This document shows, in pieces, positions 6,678-12,809 of a stretch of 12,809 nt of DNA. Source of the DNA: Desulfurococcales archaeon. Lineage in GTDB: Archaea; Thermoproteota; Thermoprotei_A; Sulfolobales; NBVN01. Under the pieces are notes generated by a model. The model saw only the letters and a list, made by a program, of their open reading frames with translations. It ran no database searches and was not told the DNA's origin. Every line of letters starts with the position of its first letter. Position 1 is the first letter of the stretch. Location: NCBI GenBank assembly GCA_021158735.1, contig JAGGUC010000169.1, positions 1 through 12,809 of the forward strand, written 5' to 3'. The translations under genes were made by a program, and so were the position numbers.

Positions 6678-7064
6678 ATGTTCTATAAAGAAGAACACCA
6701 CCACACTCACGGGCATCACCACCACGACGAGTACCACCACACAACATCTCCTCTGCGCGGGCTACTGCACCTTGCTATTCTTAAGGTCATTAGTGAGGGC
6801 CCTACTCACGGTGGTGAGATCCAGCGCAGGATTAATGAGAGATTTAATCTGAACATATCTAAGGCAATGATCTACGGTCTACTGAGGAGGCTTGAGCGCC
6901 ACAACCTCGTGATCTCTAAGTGGGTTACTGAAGGAGGTGGGCCTGCAAAGAGGATCTACTACATTACTGAGGAGGGGCTGACGTACTTGAGTGAGTCCAT
7001 TGAAAAGTTAAGGAGGGTTAAGCTACTGATAGACATGCTGATCTCTAGTCAGGGTGATGCTTAA
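6678..7064 (+). CDS. PadR-family transcriptional regulator with histidine-rich N-terminus
   Basis: The 128-residue protein is a winged-helix repressor. Residues 25-100 hold the PadR fold: SPLRGLLHLAILKVISEG leads into the helix-turn-helix (THGGEIQRRIN, then ISKAMIYGLLRRLER at 60-74), and the wing lies around GGGPAKRIYYITEEG (86-100). One C-terminal helix follows, as in the short PadR subfamily. Before the fold come about 23 residues with ten histidines among residues 7-21 (clusters HHH, HGHHHH, HH) plus Asp and Glu, which could bind Ni, Co, Zn or Cu; this tail is not part of the standard fold. The ATG at 6678 has AGGTGG four bases upstream. The MFS exporter begins 54 bases downstream and is very likely in the same transcript, the usual partner for PadR regulators. 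Ligand is unknown: a drug or a metal are both possible. Confidence 0.9.
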   Translation: MFYKEEHHHTHGHHHHDEYHHTTSPLRGLLHLAILKVISEGPTHGGEIQRRINERFNLNISKAMIYGLLRRLERHNLVISKWVTEGGGPAKRIYYITEEGLTYLSESIEKLRRVKLLIDMLISSQGDA

Positions 7065-7118
7065 GTAGGCACTCCAGCCGGGCCATCAACCTCAGAGCTG
7101 CTGAAGGTGTACTAGGGC

Positions 7119-8273
7119 TTGAGCCATAGTGGCAGAGCTGTTGTGGCTCCACTAGCTGTGGCTTCAGCTCTGAGAGGTGTATGTGCTTCAGTACTGATGA
7201 CTTTCCTACCTGTTTACGCCGTACTTACTGGCATGGAGCTCCCTGAAATAGGTACGGTGTCCGCCATCGCTATGGGTGTTAGCGTAGCTTTAATACCGCT
7301 GGCAGGCTTTGCCGCAGACCTCCTCGGCAGGAAGGCAGTTCTCCTAATATCTACCGCAACCATGGCTACTGCACCCCTAGCGCCCTTCCTGGTTAAGGGG
7401 TACAGGGGGGTGCTGGCGTCATACATACTCTTTAACTTAGCTATAAATATTTGGATCCCTGCCAGGGCTGCAGCAGTCGCTGGCTCCGTAGGTAGGAGTG
7501 CGATGGGTACGTCATTTGCCGTGCTTTCACTGTCTTTTCAGGTATCCCGCGTGGCCACGCCCTACGCAGCCGGCGTCCTCATCAAGACCTACGGCTACGC
7601 ACCAGTATTTACTGCAACATCAGTAATTGCGGCTTCAGCAGCAGTAATAATAACTGTATTCGTGCCGGAGCAAAGAAGTGAGGAGAAGTTCTCACTCAGT
7701 TCCTTCTTTAAAGGTGTGATTCCGCGGAGGGAAGAGCTGTGGTTCCACACATTCCTCTGTATAGACAGGAGTGCCTGGAGACTGTGGATGCCTATACTAA
7801 ACTCCTACATGAAGGCTAACCTAGGCTTCGGTGAGGACGTTATAGGTTTTGCGAATTCATTTAGAGGTCTAGCATCCATGCTGGGTGTCATGCCGTCCGG
7901 GCGGTTAGTCGATAAGTACGGGTGGGTGCCAGCACTACTTGCGTCAGAGGTTGCTGGGGCTTTAGGTGCTCTGACCATAGTCTTCGCTAACTCACCTGAG
8001 GTGATGGTCCTTGCCCTATCCCTAATAGGCCTATCAGTAGCGTTATGGGCACCGAGCTTCAACGTAGCTGTACCTAGCATAGTGCCCGTTAAGTCCGAGC
8101 TGGGGCGGACGTATGCGAGAAGTAACTTCTACCGCTCAGTAGCGGCAGTGCCTGCTCCATGGCTGGGCGGACTTCTCTACAATATAGCACCTGTACTGCC
8201 TATGGCTGCTGGCGCTATCTTACTTTTCATGAACCTAGCTGTGCTTGCTTCACTAGCTAGAAGATCTCAATAG
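7119..8273 (+). CDS. MFS exporter, 12 membrane helices
   Basis: The 384-residue product has the two-times-six-helix pattern of the major facilitator superfamily. The signature loop between helices 2 and 3 reads GFAADLLGRKAVLL (63-76), and the symmetrical loop of the second half reads SGRLVDKYG (260-268). A charged cytoplasmic linker lies near 183-208. The size and both motif-A copies fit proton-driven drug or metabolite efflux. The TTG start at 7119 follows AAGGTG (7104-7109) by nine bases; an in-frame GTG 24 bases later is a weaker alternative. The gene lies behind the PadR-like repressor and is presumably derepressed with it. No cluster of metal-binding residues is obvious in the membrane helices, so metal export is not directly supported by this protein. 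Confidence 0.88.
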   Translation: MSHSGRAVVAPLAVASALRGVCASVLMTFLPVYAVLTGMELPEIGTVSAIAMGVSVALIPLAGFAADLLGRKAVLLISTATMATAPLAPFLVKGYRGVLASYILFNLAINIWIPARAAAVAGSVGRSAMGTSFAVLSLSFQVSRVATPYAAGVLIKTYGYAPVFTATSVIAASAAVIITVFVPEQRSEEKFSLSSFFKGVIPRREELWFHTFLCIDRSAWRLWMPILNSYMKANLGFGEDVIGFANSFRGLASMLGVMPSGRLVDKYGWVPALLASEVAGALGALTIVFANSPEVMVLALSLIGLSVALWAPSFNVAVPSIVPVKSELGRTYARSNFYRSVAAVPAPWLGGLLYNIAPVLPMAAGAILLFMNLAVLASLARRSQ

Positions 8274-8470
8274 CTTGCGTGCCAGTGACGCCTAGAAACT
8301 AAGGTAATGCCTTAAAATAACGTAGTTAATTACTGCTGTCCCTTATGCACACAGGTTATAGTGTCGCCAATATTTTGTTTTAGTAATTGAGGTTTTAGAT
8401 GAAATCATTCATTCGCGACTCATGCTTCCTCCTAATTTTTGCTGATTTGTTCTTGTCCTGAAGTGAAAGA
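8274..8470. other. AT-rich intergenic stretch between the MFS exporter and proC
   Basis: No open frame or RNA gene is recognised. T runs at about 8375-8382 and 8436-8440 (CTAATTTTTG) could end the padR-MFS transcript. Confidence 0.4.
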
Positions 8471-8480
8471 CTTATATACC
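8471..8480 (+). promoter_or_regulatory. Promoter of the proC gene
   Basis: CTTATATACC is a strong TATA box centred near 8475, predicting a transcript start near 8501 and a leader of about 29 bases. Confidence 0.55.
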
Positions 8481-8529
8481 TGTTACGGGTATCTGGTGTT
8501 GAGGATGTGAGGTGTTTTGATTCCAGGGC

Positions 8530-9339
8530 TTGAGGATAGGTATAATTGGTGCTGGAAAGCTAGGTAGTGCGTTAATAAAAGGTCTTCTGAGTAGACAGGA
8601 TACATCATTGCGTGTTATTGCTTCTGCCAGGAGCACTAGGTCTCTAGAAAGAATCAAGTCACTCGGTGTTGAGGTGACGCACGATAACAAGTACTTGGTT
8701 TCTGTGAGTGACATCGTGATTATTTGTGTCAAGCCCTCTCAGGTGGGGGAGGTTGCTGACGAGGTCAGCTGCTGCGGGAAGGGTAAGGTCATTATCTCTG
8801 CAGTAGCATTAGTTCCCCTGAAGTGGTGGGAGGTGAGATTCCCGGCAGGAGACGTTAAGCTGTTCAGGGTCATGCCGAACATAAATGTATTAGTTGGCGA
8901 GTCATTTACAGCGCTTACCGCACATGATGGGGCAGATAGCTTCTCACGCTCCCTAGTTGAGGAGCTCTTCAAGCTACTGGGCAGTACTGCTTGGGTAAGT
9001 GAGGAAGTACTTGACGCACTGACACTCATATCCGGGTGTGGCCCAGCAATTATAGCTGAGATCACTGACGCTCTTGTCCTAGCTTCCCTAGCCATAGGTA
9101 TACCTCAGGAGGTAGCTGAGGAAGCAGTGCTGAAACTGATTGAGGGCTCTGCAAAGTCGCTACAGGAGGTTGAGCTGACGAAATTCAGGGACATGGTGAT
9201 AACGCCTAGAGGGCTCACAATAAGGTTACTGAGGAGGCTGTATAAAGAAAACTTCAAGTCGACCTTGATCGAATCAATAGAGTCAACCTACTCAGTTCTA
9301 GCAGAGAGCAAGATAAGGATGCTTAAAGACATGCTGTAG
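8530..9339 (+). CDS. proC: Pyrroline-5-carboxylate reductase
   Basis: The 269-residue protein would perform the last step of proline synthesis, reducing 1-pyrroline-5-carboxylate with NAD(P)H. The N-terminal Rossmann fold starts at once with IGIIGAGKLGSAL (3-15); CVKP (66-69), RVMPN (113-117), ISGCGPA (167-173, usually GSGPA) and the C-terminal helical dimer domain follow. The length equals the family norm. VITPRGLTIRLL (223-234) replaces the common TSPGGTT motif, so the enzyme is somewhat divergent. TTG 8530 is the only candidate start before an in-frame TGA at 8518; the nearest binding-site-like GAGGTG (8509-8514) is about 15 bases away, farther than usual. A nine-codon frame (GTG 8507 to TGA 8533) overlaps the start. 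No other proline gene is nearby. Confidence 0.9.
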   Translation: MRIGIIGAGKLGSALIKGLLSRQDTSLRVIASARSTRSLERIKSLGVEVTHDNKYLVSVSDIVIICVKPSQVGEVADEVSCCGKGKVIISAVALVPLKWWEVRFPAGDVKLFRVMPNINVLVGESFTALTAHDGADSFSRSLVEELFKLLGSTAWVSEEVLDALTLISGCGPAIIAEITDALVLASLAIGIPQEVAEEAVLKLIEGSAKSLQEVELTKFRDMVITPRGLTIRLLRRLYKENFKSTLIESIESTYSVLAESKIRMLKDML

Positions 9340-9944
9340 CACCAGCACTTTAAGGTAAGAAGCAATACAATACTTTTTAACTAACTCCACAGTTATGAGT
9401 ACTCAAACTAAATCTCACAGAATTCTCTAAGGTACTACATCATCTCTCAGCACTACTAAGCATAACCCTAAATAAAACCCATCTCAAATCCCACATTATG
9501 CACTACGCAACTTATGACCTTCCAGTATGGAGACTCCCTGACTTAAGATGCAGTATCAATTACACTAATCACCTAGATAAAACATATGCATCAAAGTCTA
9601 CTTAATTGGAAAATACTATAAAGTAAGCTAGCTCCGGAAGAGTAGAGTGCCGTGAAAGCAAGGAAGGTGGGGTTGCAATACCAAGTACATGACCATTAAC
9701 CGTGTTTAAGTAATCTACGCAATACATACAGAACCTTAAACAATATTTCACTGAATAAACTTAAAACTAAAACTTACTGGCTATACTTTCATGGTACAAA
9801 TTAGTTTTGTATAGTACTGCGTTGCTAGTACCATCTTAATAATAGAAATTTATGACACCAGTGTGTTTACACTTCATAAAATATTTGGTTTTGCGGGTCA
9901 TACCTAAAATACAATGTGTTCCAAAGTCGAATAGTTTGAATTGT
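9340..9944. other. AT-rich gap without a convincing gene
   Basis: Neither strand shows a protein-like frame. A T run after proC (TTTTT, 9374-9378) may end its transcript. A TATA-like ACTATAAAG (9615-9623) precedes a more GC-rich island (about 9630-9685) holding a ribosome-binding-site-like AAGGTGGGG and a TTG that stops after eight codons. Inverted repeats lie at 9791-9834. The rest shows nothing recognisable. Confidence 0.6.
9791..9834. repeat. Nested inverted repeats upstream of the ABC cassette
   Basis: ATGGTAC (9791-9797) pairs with GTACCAT (9828-9834), and inside it TACAAA (9795-9800) pairs with TTTGTA (9806-9811). TAGTAC also occurs twice directly (9812-9817, 9826-9831). The arms are short and function is unknown. 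Confidence 0.35.
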
Positions 9945-9956
9945 AATAAAATTTAT
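9945..9956 (+). promoter_or_regulatory. Probable promoter of the membrane protein/ABC cassette
   Basis: AATAAAATTTAT is a TATA-like box centred near 9950, predicting transcription from about 9975, shortly before the GGGGTGG motif (9984-9990). Confidence 0.4.
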
Positions 9957-10871
9957 TTGCTTCCCACCTACATTTATGTAAAGTGGGGTGGTATCATAAG
10001 CGTTAAGAAGTCTGATTTAGAGCGGGTTAAGTATCTTGAGAGAGCTGGTAAGTGGTTTAAGATCAGAGCTGTAATGATCGTGCTTGTTTTCGCTGGCACT
10101 ATACTTGCTATGGTCGCCATGGCTACTTTAGCACCTGTAGCACCTACGGGTTTTGCCTCACCCAGTGATGTGATCAAGTTCATGGCTACCACGGTTATTG
10201 CCACAATACCTAGGATGCTAATAGCTACGTCATTTGCTGCCGTATGGTCTGCGATTCTAGCGGTGCCCCTAGCTAATTTAGGCAGGTACTTCAGGATCAG
10301 TAGTGAGGGAATAGCTGCTGTAGTTGTTGCATGCTCTCTGATCCCCCCGATGTCCTTAGCACTAATGTATAACTCTCTGGTGCAGAACGCTCACGCAGCT
10401 GTAAATAAGTTCCTTGAAGAGCATGCAGCCGAGTTCTCGGCTGCACTTTCTTCAGAGCAGCTGAACCCTCAAGTACTAATTGAATTAAACAATGAATTAA
10501 CTAAGATCCTGATTCAGGTTATGCAACCAGTGCAATTGATGTCGTTCGTGACTGCCGTGGTGCCGCTACTGGCTGCCTTCTTAGTTCTTAAGGTGGCTAA
10601 GGAGGTTAAAGCTACGTCAGTCAAGGCCTTAGGTGTAGTGTATATTATAATGGCGTTGTTCAATATTGCTTCAGCACTGTCATCTTTCGCGTCCGTAAAC
10701 ATAGCTGTCTTAATGGTTGCAGGAGCTGTAAGTACTGTGAGCTTGATTGTCACCATAGCGATGGCTGTACTAGAGTGGGTTACAGGGTCAAGGCTTAAGA
10801 TCTACGCAACTGAAGTCAGGAAGGTGGCTGAGGAGGCAGAACTTCTTGAGTCAGCGGAAGCTGGTAGTTAA
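9957..10871 (+). CDS. Polytopic membrane protein of unknown function next to an ABC ATPase
   Basis: I do not recognise a family. The product has a basic, helical N-terminus (VKKSDLERVKYLERAGKWFKIR), then about six hydrophobic segments: roughly AVMIVLVFAGTILAMVAMA, a long one around TTVIATIPRMLIATSFAA to ILAVPL, GIAAVVVACSLIPPMSLAL, then after a polar amphipathic stretch of about 55 residues three more, ending in VSTVSLIVTIAMAVLEWV and a charged tail. The polar stretch (NAHAAVNKFLEEHAAEFSAA...) is probably an extracytoplasmic or membrane-surface helical pair. The frame stays open from ATG 9852, but that part has an untypical composition; TTG 9957 is given as the last canonical start. The TATA box and GGGGTGG (9984-9990) instead favour translation beginning at ATA 9996, giving 291 residues. 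Its 3' end overlaps the ATPase gene by 26 bases, so it is probably a partner of that transporter. Confidence 0.72.
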   Translation: MLPTYIYVKWGGIISVKKSDLERVKYLERAGKWFKIRAVMIVLVFAGTILAMVAMATLAPVAPTGFASPSDVIKFMATTVIATIPRMLIATSFAAVWSAILAVPLANLGRYFRISSEGIAAVVVACSLIPPMSLALMYNSLVQNAHAAVNKFLEEHAAEFSAALSSEQLNPQVLIELNNELTKILIQVMQPVQLMSFVTAVVPLLAAFLVLKVAKEVKATSVKALGVVYIIMALFNIASALSSFASVNIAVLMVAGAVSTVSLIVTIAMAVLEWVTGSRLKIYATEVRKVAEEAELLESAEAGS

Positions 10872-11544
10872 GTTAGAGAACGTGTGGAAGGTCTACAGAA
10901 CAGGTAGGGTGGGCACCATAGCTCTGAGAAACGTAAACCTAGATATTTCTAAGGGTGAATTCATAGCTGTCGTTGGTCCCTCAGGCTCAGGTAAGACAAC
11001 CCTCATCAACATTATTGCAGGGCTCGACAAGCCGAGTAAGGGTAGGGTGTGGGTTCTCGGCCGAGACCTCGGTAATTTAGATGAAGATGAGCTCTCAAGA
11101 TTCAGAAGGGGTAAGATAGGGTTCATATTCCAGCAATTCCACCTAATAGGTAGGTTGACAGCTCTAGAAAATGTTGAGATCCCACTAATGGCTATGGGGT
11201 TGCCGCCAAAGGAGAAGAGGGAGGTAGCTCTTAAACTACTCCGAGAGGTAGGTCTGGGTGACAGAGCTGACCACAAACCGTTCGAGTTGTCAGGCGGTGA
11301 ACAGCAGAGGGTCGCCATAGCTAGGGCGCTCGCAGCTAATCCTGAACTGATCCTGGCTGACGAACCTACAGGCAACCTAGACTCTAAAACAGCTCACTCA
11401 GTGATCTCCCTGCTTAAGAATGTCTGCAGGTCTAGGAGGGTAACTGTGGTATTAGTCACACATAACCACGAGCTTCTTAAGTACGCGGGCAGGATCGCGT
11501 GGCTTAAGGACGGTGAGGTGATTAAGGTTGAGTGGGTTGCTTAA
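10846..11544 (+). CDS. ABC transporter ATPase, MacB/LolD/FtsE type
   Basis: The 232-residue nucleotide-binding subunit is complete: Walker A GPSGSGKT (44-51), Q-loop at Q96-Q97 in FIFQQFHLI, signature LSGGEQQR (148-155), Walker B LILADEP (168-174) with the D-loop GNLDS (176-180), and the switch histidine in VTHNH (H206). LADEPTGNLDS and the overall length are typical of the LolD/MacB/FtsE class, whose permeases carry large extracytoplasmic domains and act in export, lipoprotein release or signalling across the envelope. TTG 10846 is the start because AGGAGG (10831-10836) lies nine bases upstream, inside the end of the preceding membrane-protein gene. The next gene starts inside this one's end, so the three are translated as a unit. 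Confidence 0.93.
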   Translation: MSQRKLVVKLENVWKVYRTGRVGTIALRNVNLDISKGEFIAVVGPSGSGKTTLINIIAGLDKPSKGRVWVLGRDLGNLDEDELSRFRRGKIGFIFQQFHLIGRLTALENVEIPLMAMGLPPKEKREVALKLLREVGLGDRADHKPFELSGGEQQRVAIARALAANPELILADEPTGNLDSKTAHSVISLLKNVCRSRRVTVVLVTHNHELLKYAGRIAWLKDGEVIKVEWVA

Positions 11545-12809
11545 GTACTTACTACTTCTCACCATCTTACTAAGCACCGTATCCCTGTCAGTATTATCCT
11601 ACATGACTTACTCGTGGGAGGGACAGTGGGTTGAGGTAGTTAGGAATGAAATAACTGGCTATGACGGTATACTAATTGAGGTAAGTAAAGGTGATGAGGC
11701 CTACCTACTGCTTGAGCTCATGGTTAAGCCACCTAAGCAAGTTGAGGGGAGACTATATAGTTCAGGCTGGCCGATAACGTGCTCCCTACCTGCGGTCGAG
11801 TCCATATGGGCTAGGATAGTGGGTGATGCAGTAGTAAGCGAGTGGGTGAGCGTACCAGGACCCTTCACCTTCGGCGACATAGCTAAGGTCTACGTTCCCA
11901 TTAAGGTACTTAGGCAGGCTGGCGAGTACGTGGTTAACCTAACCTACAGGATCGAGTGTCTGTCATGTGAGAACGTTCAGTACGACAAGGTTATCTACAA
12001 TAAAACATTCACCATCCCAATTAACGTACTAATAACAGGAAAACCAAAGGTGAGGGCTGAGCTGGCAATACAGGGCAACCTAAGCTTGAATACTTGGTCA
12101 CTGGCTAAGGTAGCTGTCGAAAACTCAGGTGATGCAGCAGCACGGAACCTCGTCGTTGAAGTAACCAGCAGTGATGCAGTAATAAACAGGTCAGTAATCT
12201 ACATTGATGAACTGCCTGAAGGCAGCAGACACGTTGAGTACATCAAGATTAAGGCACTTCACGACCACGTCACCACCTCAGTAAAAGTCAAGTGCTCCGG
12301 TCCTAAAGGTCTGGAGTACAGCTACTTAGGTACCTACGCCTTCAGCACTTACACGGGTAGGTCTTTCTTAAGAATGACTACTGATACTCCAGCTATTAAG
12401 AGTGTTGTGGTTGGGTCCTTGGCCCAGGTGAGAGTAAATATTAGGTGCTTGGGCAGTGATGGCGAAGTCCATAACGTCAAGGTGTCAGCATCATCACCGG
12501 GAGCTACAGTAACTCCTCAAGCAATTGACTTAGGTCTGCTTAGAGGCGGGGAGTCCAGGGACGTTATACTCTATGTGAAGCCCCAGACGCCCGGGGAAGT
12601 ACCTGTCTACATAATGGTTACCTACGTTGGCAGCGACGGCAACGAATACTCCCTTAATGAAATAGTGAGTATTAAGGCGGTGAGGCCGCCACTCATCACA
12701 CTTACACCCGCCCAGCCTTACGTGAGTGAGTGCATTCATTACTTAGAGTTCACCATAACTAATTACGGGGACTCCACTGCACAGGACATTAACATCGTAG
12801 TAACTTCAA
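11528..12809 (+). CDS. Exported protein with repeated beta-sandwich (CARDB/S-layer-like) domains, 3' end outside window
   Basis: An open frame runs from TTG 11528 to the window edge (427 codons). The start is fixed by GAGGTGAT (11515-11522) five bases upstream, lying within the ATPase gene; the overlap is 17 bases. Residues 4-25 (LLKYLLLLTILLSTVSLSVLS) form a signal peptide or N-terminal membrane anchor. The rest is extracellular in character: beta-rich, with at least three stretches resembling CARDB/COG1361-type domains, each having a conserved unit like VAVENSGDAAARNLVVEVTS (about residue 200), VRVNIRCLGSDGEVHNVKVSA (about 300) and LEFTITNYGDSTAQDINIVV (at the edge). In other archaea such genes often end with membrane helices and sit beside MacB-type ATPases, so this may be the large permease or receptor subunit; the missing 3' part would decide. 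Four cysteines near residues 90-185 could form disulfides. Confidence 0.8.
   Translation, partial: MSGLLKYLLLLTILLSTVSLSVLSYMTYSWEGQWVEVVRNEITGYDGILIEVSKGDEAYLLLELMVKPPKQVEGRLYSSGWPITCSLPAVESIWARIVGDAVVSEWVSVPGPFTFGDIAKVYVPIKVLRQAGEYVVNLTYRIECLSCENVQYDKVIYNKTFTIPINVLITGKPKVRAELAIQGNLSLNTWSLAKVAVENSGDAAARNLVVEVTSSDAVINRSVIYIDELPEGSRHVEYIKIKALHDHVTTSVKVKCSGPKGLEYSYLGTYAFSTYTGRSFLRMTTDTPAIKSVVVGSLAQVRVNIRCLGSDGEVHNVKVSASSPGATVTPQAIDLGLLRGGESRDVILYVKPQTPGEVPVYIMVTYVGSDGNEYSLNEIVSIKAVRPPLITLTPAQPYVSECIHYLEFTITNYGDSTAQDINIVVTS

Noticed and set aside
6670..6852. Thr-rich 60-codon frame overlapping the padR start
   Set aside because: It arises from the repeated CAC/ACC codons of the histidine tail read out of frame.
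8397..8461. Possible C/D box small RNA
   Set aside because: AGATGAA and CTGA resemble C and D boxes, but the C box does not match the consensus and no terminal stem or D'/C' pair is visible.
9340..9600. Search for tRNA, CRISPR repeats or an insertion sequence end
   Set aside because: No cloverleaf, regularly spaced repeat or terminal inverted repeat with target duplication was seen.
9852..9956. N-terminal extension of the membrane protein from ATG 9852
   Set aside because: The composition is like AT-rich intergenic DNA, no ribosome binding site precedes it, and a TATA box lies near its end.
10893..11375. 160-codon frame on the minus strand inside the ABC ATPase gene
   Set aside because: It is antisense to fully conserved ATPase motifs and its translation has no protein-like pattern.

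Overview
The window reads as chromosome of a hyperthermophilic archaeon, most likely Thermoproteota (Crenarchaeota). The grounds are archaeal TATA-type promoters placed about 26 bases before start codons (several consistent with leaderless transcripts), GGTGAGG-type ribosome binding sites, frequent TTG and GTG starts, AGG/ATA-rich codon use, short T runs in place of hairpin terminators, and archaeal-style short LeuA, split LeuC/LeuD and an archaeal AAA ATPase. No phage, insertion sequence, CRISPR array, rRNA or tRNA was recognised.

Layout. (1) 1-649, minus: 5' part of an AAA/DUF4143-type ATPase running off the left edge, behind a palindrome-bearing promoter. (2) 765-1492, minus: decayed GNAT acetyltransferase gene whose protein can be followed through five reading-frame segments, with its TATA box still in place. 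(3) 1604-2461, plus: EamA/DMT permease. (4) 2633-6549, plus: tightly coupled leuA-leuB-leuC-leuD cassette for the 2-oxoacid chain-elongation steps of leucine synthesis (substrate not provable from sequence alone). (5) 6678-8273, plus: PadR regulator with a histidine-rich N-terminus plus an MFS exporter, preceded by a 19-bp perfect palindrome. (6) 8530-9339, plus: pyrroline-5-carboxylate reductase. (7) 9340 to about 9956: AT-rich gap without a convincing gene. (8) 9957-12809, plus: unknown polytopic membrane protein, a MacB/LolD/FtsE-type ABC ATPase and a large exported protein running off the right edge, all overlapping and each of the last two with a strong internal ribosome binding site.

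How they work together. LeuA condenses acetyl-CoA with a 2-oxoacid, LeuC/LeuD isomerise the product and LeuB oxidises it; every gene junction overlaps, so translation is coupled. PadR probably represses itself and the exporter and may read a metal through its histidines. The right-hand cassette looks like a cell-surface ABC system made of an unusual membrane partner, a MacB-type ATPase and a membrane-anchored beta-domain protein; it is the least explained module here. The best candidates for something new are this ABC cassette (with a possible AUA start in its first gene), the His-tailed PadR/MFS pair, and the multiply frameshifted acetyltransferase.
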